Part shown: piece by piece, positions 36,830-46,513 of the stretch
How positions within the stretch are numbered: position 1 is the stretch's first letter
How the letters are laid out: every line of letters starts with the position of its first letter
Assembly (NCBI GenBank): GCA_011050085.1
Contig: DRGL01000036.1
Span: forward strand, 1-64,000
Source of the DNA: Pricia antarctica
GTDB taxonomy: Bacteria > Bacteroidota > Bacteroidia > Flavobacteriales > Flavobacteriaceae
Direction: 5' to 3'
Length of the DNA stretch: 64,000 nt
Program-made: the position numbers and the translations under genes
Notes under the pieces: model-generated
The model's database searches: none
Told to the model about the DNA's origin: nothing
What the model saw: the letters and a program-made list of their open reading frames with translations, nothing else

Positions 36830-38728
36830 ATGGCCGAAGTTACCGTGTATAGTCTTTTCTCTGAATTCGATATCAATCTTTTCAAATCGGGCAAGCACTT
36901 TCGCCTTTATGAAAAATTAGGTTCGCACCCTATGGAAGTGGATGGTATCAAAGGCACTTATTTTGCCGTCTGGGCACCTTCCGCGCGCTCGGTATCTGTA
37001 ATCGGCAATTTTAACGGATGGAATGAGCACGAACATCGCCTTCACGTACGATGGGACGCGAGTGGTATCTGGGAAGGCTTTATTCCCGAAGTCGGCCATG
37101 GCGAAATTTATAAGTATAAAATCCATTCCAACAATCACGGGGTCGTAACAGAGAAGGCAGATCCCTTTGGCCGCTATTGCGAACAGCCCCCAAAAACGGC
37201 ATCTATCATATGGGATAATAACTATGATTGGAAAGATAAAAACTGGATGGAAAATCGGAAATCCAAAAATTCATTGGATACTCCATTTTCAGTTTACGAG
37301 GTACACCTAGCTTCTTGGAAGCGGGATGCAAATAATGATTTTCTCACCTACGAGCAACTCGGTGAAGATCTAGTGGCCTACGTAAAGGATATGGGCTTTA
37401 CGCACGTAGAATTTATGCCGATAATGGAATATCCGTACGACCCCTCTTGGGGGTACCAGCTTACCGGATATTTCGCCCCTACATCTCGTTTCGGAGACCC
37501 TGAAGGTTTTAAATTATTAATAGACAAAATGCACGAAGCGGGAATAGGAATTATATTAGATTGGGTACCGTCGCATTTTCCTGAGGATGCCCATGGTCTC
37601 GGATTTTTTGATGGATCGCACCTCTACGAACATCCAGATAGACAAAAAGGATATCATCCCGATTGGAAGAGCCTTATTTTTAATTACGGCCGTAACGAAG
37701 TCCGTGCCTTTTTAATCAGTAACGCCATCTTCTGGCTCGATCAATTTCACGTCGACGCCCTGCGGGTTGATGCCGTTGCCTCCATGATCTATTTAGATTA
37801 TTCTAGGGAGGAAGGCGAATGGCAGCCCAATATGTACGGTAATAACGAATATCTCGAAGCCCTATCTTTTATAAGGGAATTCAATGAAGCGGTATATGGC
37901 AGTTTTCCAGACGTACAGACCATCGCCGAAGAGTCAACGGCATTTGCCGGAGTATCGAAACCGGTCAATTTTGGCGGACTCGGTTTTGGGATGAAGTGGA
38001 TGATGGGATGGATGCATGACACCCTGCGATTCTTTAAAAGGGAGCCGATCTATCGCAAACACCATCAAAGCGACCTGACCTTCGGCATGACCTATGCCTT
38101 CACGGAAAACTTTATGTTGCCATTTTCACATGACGAAGTGGTCTACGGTAAACAATCATTGGTTTACCGGATGCCCGGCGACGAATGGCAGCAATTCGCA
38201 AACCTTCGACTGCTCTTCGGCTATATGTTTACGCACCCTGGCACCAAGCTCATTTTTCAGGGCGGGGAATTCGGACAGACCTCTGAATGGAATTTTCAAC
38301 AAAGCCTCGATTGGCATTTGACCCAATACGAAGTACATGCCGGCGTTCAAGCACTGGTAAAGGATTTAAACAAGCTTTACAAAGGCTATCCTGCACTCTA
38401 CGAAAAACAGTTCAGTCCCGATGGCTTCCAATGGATCGACTACGGGGATAATGAAAATTCTGTTCTGACCTATATTCGAAGAGGACATGATACTAAAAAC
38501 GACCTCTTTGTGGCGTGTAACTTTACCCCGGTTCCTAGGGAAAAATATATCATCGGCCTGCCTAAAGACTCTGGGAAGATTAAGCAAATCTTAAACAGTG
38601 ACGATAAAAAATATGGCGGATCCGGCATGGACACCAAACTGACCCAACTTATCGAAAAACCGTGGAACGGTCGCGAGCAGTCGGTTGAGTTGACCATTCC
38701 CCCTTTAAGTATTGTCGTTTTTCAATAA
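36830..38728 (+). CDS. glgB: 1,4-alpha-glucan branching enzyme
   Basis: A 632-residue GH13 enzyme that makes alpha-1,6 branches in glycogen. The N-terminal CBM48 is seen in YFAVWAPSARSVSVIGNFNGW. The (beta/alpha)8 barrel has the nucleophile Asp in DALRVDAVASMIYLDYSR (near 313), the acid/base Glu in TIAEEST (near 366) and the third Asp in FSHDEVVYGK. A C-terminal all-beta domain follows. The length fits GlgB without the long N1 extension. A GH31 alpha-glucosidase follows 107 bp downstream. GlgA, GlgC and GlgP are not in this window. Confidence 0.95.
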   Translation: MAEVTVYSLFSEFDINLFKSGKHFRLYEKLGSHPMEVDGIKGTYFAVWAPSARSVSVIGNFNGWNEHEHRLHVRWDASGIWEGFIPEVGHGEIYKYKIHSNNHGVVTEKADPFGRYCEQPPKTASIIWDNNYDWKDKNWMENRKSKNSLDTPFSVYEVHLASWKRDANNDFLTYEQLGEDLVAYVKDMGFTHVEFMPIMEYPYDPSWGYQLTGYFAPTSRFGDPEGFKLLIDKMHEAGIGIILDWVPSHFPEDAHGLGFFDGSHLYEHPDRQKGYHPDWKSLIFNYGRNEVRAFLISNAIFWLDQFHVDALRVDAVASMIYLDYSREEGEWQPNMYGNNEYLEALSFIREFNEAVYGSFPDVQTIAEESTAFAGVSKPVNFGGLGFGMKWMMGWMHDTLRFFKREPIYRKHHQSDLTFGMTYAFTENFMLPFSHDEVVYGKQSLVYRMPGDEWQQFANLRLLFGYMFTHPGTKLIFQGGEFGQTSEWNFQQSLDWHLTQYEVHAGVQALVKDLNKLYKGYPALYEKQFSPDGFQWIDYGDNENSVLTYIRRGHDTKNDLFVACNFTPVPREKYIIGLPKDSGKIKQILNSDDKKYGGSGMDTKLTQLIEKPWNGREQSVELTIPPLSIVVFQ

Positions 38729-38802
38729 TACCATTCAACCGATTCCATCGGAAAAGTTGACAAATGCTGACGATTCGCTGCAAAATTATATCTTAATATT
38801 GT

Positions 38803-38810
38803 TATTTTTG
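38803..38810 (+). promoter_or_regulatory. Probable GH31 -7 box (TATTTTTG)
   Basis: Exact TAnnTTTG match 25 bp before the ATG of the GH31 gene, allowing transcription apart from glgB. Confidence 0.5.
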
Positions 38811-38835
38811 CTGGTCTCCAAATACTATAAGGCAT

Positions 38836-41274
38836 ATGATTACCAATACAGAACTTGAATATAAAGGCAATCTTTATCCGAACCATATTACCAAATATAT
38901 AAGGGACAAAGACAGATTTTACTTTACCACCGAAAACGGTGTAATTCTTGAAATCACTGTTATTCAAGACCGTACCATACGCTTTCGTTATGCTACCGAG
39001 CACACCTTTGAAAACGATTTTTCGTATGCTATCGACCCCGACGCAAGAAGAGGATACAACCACCTGGATATTGTGGAGACCAAAACCGAGTATATTATCG
39101 AAACCACAAAAGTTCAGGTACTTGTAGACAAACGTACTTTACGAACCCAAATTTCAGACCTTGACGGTAATATCATCAATGAAGACGAGCTAGGATTTCA
39201 TTGGGAAGAAAATTACGAATACGGTGGAAATACCGTCAAGATGGGTAAAATAACCCAGAACTCCGAAAGCTATTATGGAATGGGCGATAAGGCTACCCAT
39301 AGTAACTTGAAAGGCAAACGGATCAGCAATTGGGTAACGGATTCGTATGCTTACGGAAAAGACCAAGACCCGTTGTATAAAGCGATTCCATTTTACATTG
39401 GTTTGCATAATAATCAAGCGTACGGCATCTTTTTCGATAATAGCTTTAAAACACATTTTGATTTTGCGCACGAACGACGTACGACCACCAGCTTTTGGGC
39501 CGATGGCGGTGAAATGAATTATTATTTTTTCTATGGACCGGAAATGCCAAAAGTCGTCCGAGCCTACACCAACCTAACGGGTGCACCTGAGCTTCCTCCG
39601 CTATGGGCCTTGGGGTACCATCAATCTAAATGGAGCTATTTTCCAGAAAGCCAAGTAAAAGAAATCGCCCAGAAATTTAGGGACGAAAAAATACCTTGTG
39701 ACGCCATTTATCTTGACATTGATTATATGGATGGCTTCCGCTGCTTCACTTGGGACAAAACGAAATTTCCGAATCCCAAACGCATGATAAAAGATTTGGA
39801 AGAAGACGGCTTCAAGACCGTGGTCATGATCGACCCGGGCATCAAAATCGATAAGGAGTATTGGGTGTATCAAGAAGCCTTGGAAAACGATTATTTCTGT
39901 AAGCGTGCCGATGGCCCAAATATGAAGGGAAAAGTATGGCCAGGGGAATGTAATTTTCCCGATTTTACCAATCCTGAAGTTAGGGAATGGTGGGCCGATC
40001 TTTACAAAGAATTTATGGCCGAATTGGGTGTTCACGCCGTTTGGAACGACATGAACGAACCAGCCGTTATGGAAGTACCGACTAAAACCGCCCCTATAGA
40101 TACTCGACATTACTATGACGGCAACCCCTGCAGCCATAGAAAAGCGCACAACATATATGGAATGCAAATGGTCAGGGCCACATATGAAGGCGTAAAAAAA
40201 TATGTATATCCTAAAAGACCGATGGTTATTACCCGAGCCGCATACGCCGGTACCCAGCGGTTTTCATCAACTTGGACAGGGGATAATGTTGCCACATGGG
40301 AACATCTTTGGATAGCCAATGTACAAATGCAACGTATGTGCATGAGCGGCTATTCTTTTGTAGGTTCCGATATTGGAGGCTTTGCAGAACAGCCTGATGG
40401 TGAATTGTTCGCCCGGTGGATTCAATTGGGTATTTTTCATCCGTTCTGTAGGGTTCATTCGAGCGGCGACCACGGTGATCAAGAACCATGGTCTTTCGGT
40501 AAGGAAATTACCGATATTGTGCGTAAGTTCATAGAACTCCGCTACCAGTTGTTACCCTACCTGTACACCATGTTCTGGCGGTATTCGAAAGAAGGAAAGC
40601 CAATGTTGCAACCCATAGTCTGTTACGACCAAGAAGATACCCAGACCCACTTCAGAACGGACGAATTTATATTCGGTGAACAAATTTTGGTGTGTCCCAT
40701 TCAGGAACCGAACGCCAAAGGACGGCGCATGTACATTCCAAGGGGGAATTGGTATAATTATTGGAATGATGAAATTATTGAAGGAGGAAAGGAAAAATGG
40801 ATTGAAGCCGATCTTGACAAAATTCCTCTTTTTATCAAAGCCGGAGCAATTATTCCAAGATATCCGATACAACAGTATGTTGGCGAGAAAGTAATCGAAG
40901 AATTGATTTTAGACGTATATTATACCAAAGGAGACGAAAATTCCACGGTTTATGAAGATGCAGAAGATGGATACGCCTACGAAGACGGCAAATTCAGTCT
41001 TCGCAATTTCAAACTTTTAGGTAAGGAAAACGAACTTATCATACAGCAGTTCAAGGATGGCTCTTTTGCTACGAGTTATGATACATTTAAAATACAGTTG
41101 CATGGCATGCCTTTCAAAATCGAGAGTATCGAAATAGATCATGAGTTAGTAGCTTTAAATGATACCGAACGAAACGGAGAGAACAATATCGAGGTGCAAA
41201 AAGATTTTACCCAGTTACGCATAACAGGGATGGTAGTCAGTGACAGCCAGAAAGAAAAAGATGAGCAAGAATAA
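38836..41274 (+). CDS. Glycoside hydrolase family 31 alpha-glucosidase
   Basis: An 812-residue GH31 protein with no signal peptide, so probably cytoplasmic. The N-terminal beta-sandwich is followed by the catalytic barrel. WNDMNEP near residue 402 holds the nucleophile Asp404, and the acid/base Asp is in WTGDNVATW near 482. RVHSSGDHGDQEPWSFG, typical of alpha-glucosidases, and DIGGFAEQPDGELFARW also fit. A C-terminal beta domain follows. It probably removes terminal alpha-linked glucose from glycogen or maltodextrin, in step with the adjacent glgB; alpha-xylosidase is less likely from the motif context. Confidence 0.92.
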   Translation: MITNTELEYKGNLYPNHITKYIRDKDRFYFTTENGVILEITVIQDRTIRFRYATEHTFENDFSYAIDPDARRGYNHLDIVETKTEYIIETTKVQVLVDKRTLRTQISDLDGNIINEDELGFHWEENYEYGGNTVKMGKITQNSESYYGMGDKATHSNLKGKRISNWVTDSYAYGKDQDPLYKAIPFYIGLHNNQAYGIFFDNSFKTHFDFAHERRTTTSFWADGGEMNYYFFYGPEMPKVVRAYTNLTGAPELPPLWALGYHQSKWSYFPESQVKEIAQKFRDEKIPCDAIYLDIDYMDGFRCFTWDKTKFPNPKRMIKDLEEDGFKTVVMIDPGIKIDKEYWVYQEALENDYFCKRADGPNMKGKVWPGECNFPDFTNPEVREWWADLYKEFMAELGVHAVWNDMNEPAVMEVPTKTAPIDTRHYYDGNPCSHRKAHNIYGMQMVRATYEGVKKYVYPKRPMVITRAAYAGTQRFSSTWTGDNVATWEHLWIANVQMQRMCMSGYSFVGSDIGGFAEQPDGELFARWIQLGIFHPFCRVHSSGDHGDQEPWSFGKEITDIVRKFIELRYQLLPYLYTMFWRYSKEGKPMLQPIVCYDQEDTQTHFRTDEFIFGEQILVCPIQEPNAKGRRMYIPRGNWYNYWNDEIIEGGKEKWIEADLDKIPLFIKAGAIIPRYPIQQYVGEKVIEELILDVYYTKGDENSTVYEDAEDGYAYEDGKFSLRNFKLLGKENELIIQQFKDGSFATSYDTFKIQLHGMPFKIESIEIDHELVALNDTERNGENNIEVQKDFTQLRITGMVVSDSQKEKDEQE

Positions 41275-41348
41275 TAGATTATTAATTTCTATCCACGCTA
41301 CTCTTTTTCCTATTTCTTTGTTTCCTCTAGAACATTAAATTAAATATA

Positions 41349-42158
41349 ATGAGAAAAATAATTCTAATTCTAACAGTTTTTATAGGCGTTGCAGCCTGCA
41401 AGACCAATCCCTTTACCGGAAAAAAAACCCTCAACTTTTATGGGAATAGTTCTATATTCCCAACCGCTTTTGCTCAATACGATCAGTTTCTTGAAGAGAA
41501 CAATGTGGTCGAAAATACAGCCGAAGCGAGAACCATCACAAAAGTGGGGCAGCGTATATCGGCAGCTGCCGAAAAATGGTTATCTGCAAATGGATACCAA
41601 GGCTATCTGAAAGACTACAAATGGGAATATAATCTAGTTAAGGATGAAACGGTCAATGCTTGGTGTATGCCAGGTGGAAAAATCGTATTCTACACAGGTA
41701 TTCTGCCTATCTGCGATGGGGAGACTGGCATAGCCGTGGTCATGGGCCACGAAGTGGCACACGCATTGGCCGACCATGGTGCACAGCGCATGAGTGCTGG
41801 TATGTTGCAGCAACTAGGTGCTGTAGCCGGTAATGTAGCCATACAAGATGCACAAAAACGTAATATATTCAATCAAGCGTACGGTGTAGGATCTACTGTT
41901 GGTGTGATGTTGCCTTTTGGTAGAAGCCACGAGACCGAAGCGGATCGTATCGGTTTGCAAATTATGGCGATTGCAGGCTATAATCCGGATGAGGCGGCGG
42001 AGCTTTGGAAACGCATGAAAGCCAATAGCGGCGGTCAGGCTCCACCGGAGTTTATGAGTACGCACCCTTCCAATGATACACGAATTAAAAATTTAACGGA
42101 GTGGGCGCCAGCTGCTAAAGCCGAAGCAAAAAAATTCGGAGTAACCAAGTTCCAATAA
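41349..42158 (+). CDS. M48-family zinc metalloprotease, lipoprotein
   Basis: 269 residues. The N-terminal signal ends at the lipobox GVAAC (Cys17), making it an SPII lipoprotein. The zinc site HEVAH is near residues 134-138 within VVMGHEVAHALADHG, and the third ligand Glu is in HETEADRIG. The C-terminal FMSTHPSNDTRI is a familiar BepA/LoiP-type end. Such periplasmic M48 proteases (E. coli LoiP, BepA) help outer-membrane protein quality control. BepA's TPR domain is missing, so it is closer to LoiP. A hairpin terminator lies 25 bp after the stop. Confidence 0.93.
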   Translation: MRKIILILTVFIGVAACKTNPFTGKKTLNFYGNSSIFPTAFAQYDQFLEENNVVENTAEARTITKVGQRISAAAEKWLSANGYQGYLKDYKWEYNLVKDETVNAWCMPGGKIVFYTGILPICDGETGIAVVMGHEVAHALADHGAQRMSAGMLQQLGAVAGNVAIQDAQKRNIFNQAYGVGSTVGVMLPFGRSHETEADRIGLQIMAIAGYNPDEAAELWKRMKANSGGQAPPEFMSTHPSNDTRIKNLTEWAPAAKAEAKKFGVTKFQ

Positions 42159-42182
42159 TATACGTAATAACTATTCTCTCAT

Positions 42183-42212
42183 AAAGCCGTTCCTATTGGA
42201 TCGGCTTTTTTT
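42183..42212 (+). terminator. Rho-independent terminator after M48 gene
   Basis: Arms AAAGCCG / CGGCTTT with an inner CC-TATT-GG pairing and a T-run. Confidence 0.8.
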
Positions 42213-42355
42213 ATTTTATAATTTGAGCAAAGATTAAATGTAATTCACTAAAAAACAGTGTTGAAATCTACTAAATGCTACCCAATGGTCATAACCTAAA
42301 AATTCAGCACTAGACCTTCCATGAGATTGAACATAGGTCAATCAATATATTCGAT

Positions 42356-42363
42356 TACATTTG
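42356..42363 (+). promoter_or_regulatory. Probable MFS gene -7 box (TACATTTG)
   Basis: Exact TAnnTTTG match 18 bp before the ATG at 42382. The nearest TTG upstream is 26 bp away, too far for a standard pair. Confidence 0.45.
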
Positions 42364-42381
42364 CCAACGAACCTTTCAACC

Positions 42382-43716
42382 ATGACCGACCAACCGCTTG
42401 TAAAAGGAAGTAAAAAGTTACTGAACGCCTGGGCTTTCTATGATTGGGCCAACTCCGTTTATAGCCTTGTGATCTCCTCTTCTGTTTTTCCTATTTTTTA
42501 TGGGGCGCTAACCCTGGTTAAAGATGAAAACGGAAAAGTGCTCGACGATACTGTACGTTTTTTAGGAACGGATTTCAACAATGATACGTTGATCAGTTAC
42601 GTAACCGCTGCCGCTTTCTTGGTCGTTTCTTTTCTTAGTCCGTTTTTGAGTGGTATTGCCGATTATGTTGGTAATAAGAAAGTTTTCTTGAAATTCTTCT
42701 GCTATTTGGGCGCACTGTCGTGTATTGGACTATATTGGTTCAATATAGAGCAACTGTGGTTCGGTCTTCTGTGTTACTTCACCGCCCTAATCGGATTTTG
42801 GTCAAGCTTGGTTTTTTACAATTCCTACCTGCCTGACATCGCCTTCCCCGAGCAACAAGATGCTCTAAGCGCCAAAGGCTACTCGCTGGGCTATATCGGA
42901 AGCGTTTTGCTGCTGCTTATTTGTCTTGCAATGATTCTTAAATTTGACTTTTTTGGTTTTGAAGACGAATCTACGCCTACCCGACTCTCGTTTGTGCTCA
43001 CCGGACTTTGGTGGATCGGTTTTAGCCAATATACCTATTACTACCTACCTAAAGGAAACAAAAAGGAAACCCTAACTAAAAATGTAATGTTCAACGGCTT
43101 TAAGGAATTAAAGCTAATCTGGGAAAAAATTAAGGCGAATGCACCTCTAAAAAGATATTTGGGTGCCTTTTTTGTATACAGTATGGCCGTACAGACCATC
43201 ATGCTCATAGCCACCTATTTTGGTATCGAAGAATTGGATTGGGGCGAAACGAATTCCACCATCGGTTTGATCGTTAGCGTATTACTGATTCAAATCGTCG
43301 CTATCTTAGGGGCGTATATTACTTCAAGCTGCTCAAAACGTTTTGGAAACATCAATACGTTGATAGGGCTCAATTTTATTTGGATAGGAATTTGCATTTA
43401 TGCCTATACCGTGGTAACACCACTGCAATTTTATTTTACTGCCGGCTTCGTCGGCTTGGTAATGGGCGGTATTCAGTCGCTTTCACGATCGACCTACTCC
43501 AAACTACTTCCCGAAGATGCCGTAGACACAACCTCATATTTTAGCTTTTACGATGTCTCGGAAAAAATTGGCATCGTTATCGGCATGCTCAGCTATGGCT
43601 ATATTGCACAAGTGACCGGCAGCATTCGCTATTCCATTATATTTCTGGGTCTATTTTTTGTAATTGGGATGCTACTGTTGTTTCGAGTGAAAAACGTCGA
43701 GGTCAAAGCTATCTAA
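42382..43716 (+). CDS. Atg22/UMF1-type MFS transporter
   Basis: 444 residues from the ATG at 42382; a TTG seven codons upstream is less likely. Twelve predicted membrane helices. The N-terminal AWAFYDWANSVYSLVISS-like stretch (AFYDWANS) is the signature of the UMF1/Atg22 group of the major facilitator superfamily, whose yeast member exports amino acids from the vacuole. Helices 4-5 around GFWSSLVFYNSYLPDIA also fit. Bacterial substrates are unknown. It has its own -7 box and no operon partner. Confidence 0.9.
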   Translation: MTDQPLVKGSKKLLNAWAFYDWANSVYSLVISSSVFPIFYGALTLVKDENGKVLDDTVRFLGTDFNNDTLISYVTAAAFLVVSFLSPFLSGIADYVGNKKVFLKFFCYLGALSCIGLYWFNIEQLWFGLLCYFTALIGFWSSLVFYNSYLPDIAFPEQQDALSAKGYSLGYIGSVLLLLICLAMILKFDFFGFEDESTPTRLSFVLTGLWWIGFSQYTYYYLPKGNKKETLTKNVMFNGFKELKLIWEKIKANAPLKRYLGAFFVYSMAVQTIMLIATYFGIEELDWGETNSTIGLIVSVLLIQIVAILGAYITSSCSKRFGNINTLIGLNFIWIGICIYAYTVVTPLQFYFTAGFVGLVMGGIQSLSRSTYSKLLPEDAVDTTSYFSFYDVSEKIGIVIGMLSYGYIAQVTGSIRYSIIFLGLFFVIGMLLLFRVKNVEVKAI

Positions 43717-44180
43717 GATAAATACTTCCCAATCTTTTAAGGAAAATAGCTGAACTAAATTCGGATGCGAATTCACTAATGAGCGTCAAATAATCCCTTT
43801 AAAAAGCAGCGCCGTTTCATGCCAATTTAAAAGTGATTAGGGTGCCTGTAATGCAGTACTCTCCTCAAAATATAATATTAGACGTATATAAAACATATTT
43901 TCGGTGCGGAGTGATTTTCTTTTTCAACTTCCCTTGACTTTAGTTTCAGGCTGAAAATATAATTACCTAGATAAAAATCAAAGTCAAGATTTTGAGGTCG
44001 ATTTTTAAATGCCAAAAAATCATTATAAATAGGAAAATGAAAATAGTTGAAACGCATTTTACATTCTAGAGATAGGCAGTAATACACGATTTAAGAACTC
44101 TTCGCCTTTGACTCACATAAATCGAAACCAAAAATAATCTACTCAAATTAGGATATTTTGAATATTGAAATCCTTAGTTA
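43717..44180. other. Intergenic region between MFS gene and aroQ
   Basis: About 460 AT-rich bases between two converging genes. No convincing ORF, RNA or clear terminator seen. Confidence 0.4.
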
Positions 44181-44597
44181 CTACTCGAGAAAACTACGTA
44201 TAGCCAGTTCGTAACTTTTTAATCCGAAACCAAGAATTACGCCCTTTGCATTTGGCGAAATATAAGAAACATGTCGGAATTGTTCACGTTGATGCGTATT
44301 GGATATATGGACTTCGACCACAGGACTTTCTACCGCTTTAATAGCGTCTCCGATGCCCACTGATGTGTGTGTGTATGCCGCAGCGTTGAGTACAATACCA
44401 TCATATGAAAAACCGACTTCCTGGATTTTACCAATAAGTTCTCCTTCGATATTGGATTGAAAATACTCAAGTTCCACTTCTTTGAACTTCAATTTCAGAT
44501 TTTCAAAATAGGCTTCGAAGCTTTGGTCACCATAAACCTCAGGTTCACGTTTTCCCAAAAGGTTTAGATTTGGGCCGTTGATTATCAGTATTTTCAT
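44181..44597 (-). CDS. aroQ: Type II 3-dehydroquinate dehydratase
   Basis: A 138-residue enzyme of the shikimate pathway that dehydrates 3-dehydroquinate to 3-dehydroshikimate. The signature IINGPNLNLLGKREPEVYG at the N-terminus contains the catalytic Arg and Tyr. NAAAYTHTSVGI and EVHISNTHQREQFRH (with the catalytic His) complete the active site. It forms dodecamers in the cytoplasm. The order aroQ, porin-like barrel, divergent xerD recurs, as I recall, in other flavobacteria. Confidence 0.96.
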   Translation of the reverse strand: MKILIINGPNLNLLGKREPEVYGDQSFEAYFENLKLKFKEVELEYFQSNIEGELIGKIQEVGFSYDGIVLNAAAYTHTSVGIGDAIKAVESPVVEVHISNTHQREQFRHVSYISPNAKGVILGFGLKSYELAIRSFLE

Positions 44598-44683
44598 GAA
44601 GAGAATTTAATACTCTATGGTTTAAAATAAAAGACCGCAAGTTCAGCGGCCATTTAAAGAATGCTAATGATACTCCTATACTT

Positions 44684-45268
44684 TTAAAAAAAGTAGCTTG
44701 CCCCTAAAGAAATAGCACGATTTCTCAAATCAAAATCGTCAAGCACTCTTGAAAAACCAGCTTCGAAACGAAGTTGAAAATAATAGGAATCGTTTAAAAG
44801 ATAACCTCCTCCTACATTCAAGCCAACATCAATTCCTTTTGGGTTTACGTTGGTCAAGGGCTCTTTATTTCCGTTATCCCCCAAAAGAAATCCTACTTGA
44901 GGACCCAATTCAACTGCAATGGCATCCGTTATATGATATTTAGCCATTACCGGTAGTTGGAGGTAATATAAATTTAAATTACCAGGTCCGACGTCTGCAC
45001 CTTTCAAAGCAAACAAAAGCTCTGGCTGAATATAAAACGAGTCAAAAAAAGCCGGTATTTCGGCAATAGCACCTATAAAACCACCAGTTTTCACATTTAT
45101 ATTGACAAAATCATTTCCTGAAAAATTAGAAGCTAGAAATCCAATTTTAGGTCCGAAACGTATCTCATTTAAATCGACAGGTCCACTCGTGCCCTCAAAT
45201 ACCTGTGCATTTGTTTGTGACAGACCGAAGAATAGCAACAAAAGAATCGCTACCAGTTTAATTTTCAT
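44684..45268 (-). CDS. Outer-membrane beta-barrel (porin-like) protein
   Basis: 194 residues with a signal peptide ending SQTNAQ. Multiple amphipathic beta-strands (IRFGPKIGFLASNF, YLQLPVMAKYHI, VELGPQVGFLLG, QLRFEAGFSRV) and a terminal YFF fit an eight-stranded barrel of the Bacteroidota OMP_b-brl_2/PorT-like group. A specific PorT role cannot be claimed. It lies 86 bp upstream of aroQ on the same strand, divergent from xerD. Confidence 0.8.
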   Translation of the reverse strand: MKIKLVAILLLLFFGLSQTNAQVFEGTSGPVDLNEIRFGPKIGFLASNFSGNDFVNINVKTGGFIGAIAEIPAFFDSFYIQPELLFALKGADVGPGNLNLYYLQLPVMAKYHITDAIAVELGPQVGFLLGDNGNKEPLTNVNPKGIDVGLNVGGGYLLNDSYYFQLRFEAGFSRVLDDFDLRNRAISLGASYFF

Positions 45269-45298
45269 AACGCCTTTAATTTTGGTTGTTCCTTACTT

Positions 45299-45306
45299 CA
45301 AAGATA
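45299..45306 (-). promoter_or_regulatory. Probable porin gene -7 box (TATCTTTG on minus strand)
   Basis: CAAAGATA on the plus strand, 30 bp before the porin-like gene's ATG. A CAA (minus TTG) at 45333-45335 is 26 bp away. Confidence 0.45.
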
Positions 45307-45452
45307 GAAAACTTTGACATACGTCTGTGTCCCAAAAATCTATAACAACTGACAATCACTATATTTGTTTTCAAAGTGGCCCTATAGCCTAAAGTGGTAT
45401 GTGGCATATATAGATAACTAATTTTTAGTATGTACCTAATTGATTTTAGACC

Positions 45453-46358
45453 ATGAAATGGCAACAGGCGCTAACCGATTATAGACATTATCTAAAAATT
45501 GAGAGGGGGCTTTCTACCAACACCCAGCAAAATTATAGTCGTGATATCGAGAAACTTATTTCTTTTCTCGATACCGTTGAAAGTAAGAATACCCCTATCG
45601 ACATACATAAAGAAACGCTTCAGCATTTTGTCTATGAAGTCGCGAAAACCATGAACCCTAAATCACAGGCCCGTATAATTTCCGGTCTCAAAAGTTTTTT
45701 TAATTATTTGGTATTTGAAGACTACCGTAAAGATAATCCGTTAGACCTAATCGAATCGCCCAAACTAGGTAGAAGCCTTCCGGATACCCTTTCCGAAAAT
45801 GAAATCAATAGCCTTATAAACGCCATTGACCTTTCGAAACCTCAAGGTGAGCGCAATCGCGCTATACTCGAGACACTGTATGGGTGCGGATTGCGGGTAT
45901 CTGAACTGGTAGCTCTGAAAATTTCCGACCTATTTTTCGATGAAGACTTTATAAAAGTTACGGGTAAGGGCGACAAACAACGCTTCGTACCTATCAGCGA
46001 TATAAACAAAAAATACATCGATATCTATCGCAAAGAAATACGTATTCATCAAACCATTCAAAAAGGCTTTGAAGATATTCTTTTTCTTAACCGACGTGGC
46101 AAGCATTTGACTCGCGCTATGATTTTCACCATTATTAAAAGGTTAGCCGAAAAAATCGGTTTACAAAAACGTATTAGTCCACACACATTTCGACATTCAT
46201 TTGCAACGCATTTACTTCAAAACGGTGCCGACTTGCGGGCTATACAACAGATGCTTGGCCATGAAAGTATTACGACAACGGAAATATACGTGCATGTAGA
46301 TCGCAGTGACCTTGCCAGGGTCATGAACGAGTTCCATCCGAGAAAAGAGATTTATTAA
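45453..46358 (+). CDS. xerD: Site-specific tyrosine recombinase XerD
   Basis: A 301-residue tyrosine recombinase of Xer length. The N-terminal SAM-like core-binding domain is seen in YRHYLKIERGLSTNTQQNY. Catalytic residues are intact: Arg in GCGLRVSELVAL, Lys in GKGDKQRFVP, His-x-x-Arg in HTFRHSFATHL, His in LGHESITTTEIYVH and the final Tyr in the same motif. With its partner it resolves chromosome dimers at dif. No mobile-element genes adjoin it, so it is the housekeeping enzyme rather than an integrase. Confidence 0.93.
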   Translation: MKWQQALTDYRHYLKIERGLSTNTQQNYSRDIEKLISFLDTVESKNTPIDIHKETLQHFVYEVAKTMNPKSQARIISGLKSFFNYLVFEDYRKDNPLDLIESPKLGRSLPDTLSENEINSLINAIDLSKPQGERNRAILETLYGCGLRVSELVALKISDLFFDEDFIKVTGKGDKQRFVPISDINKKYIDIYRKEIRIHQTIQKGFEDILFLNRRGKHLTRAMIFTIIKRLAEKIGLQKRISPHTFRHSFATHLLQNGADLRAIQQMLGHESITTTEIYVHVDRSDLARVMNEFHPRKEIY

Positions 46359-46513
46359 GGGCGGCGAAAACTTGTAAAAGGTGTAAATAGGTTTGAAGAT
46401 CTGTACTTTTTTGTCTTCGGTGAAAAGGAATCTCTGTAGCCTTACCTAGAGAAAATAACTGGATTTACTATACAATTAATTAATTTGGTTACTCTTTATC
46501 AGACTTACTTGTG

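Noticed and set aside
39601-40167. 188-residue minus-strand frame inside the GH31 gene
   Set aside because: It overlaps the conserved catalytic domain and has no protein-like features; a shadow of the real gene.
45453-46358. Integrase of a mobile element
   Set aside because: Length and motifs are those of the chromosomal XerD, and the neighbours are housekeeping genes.
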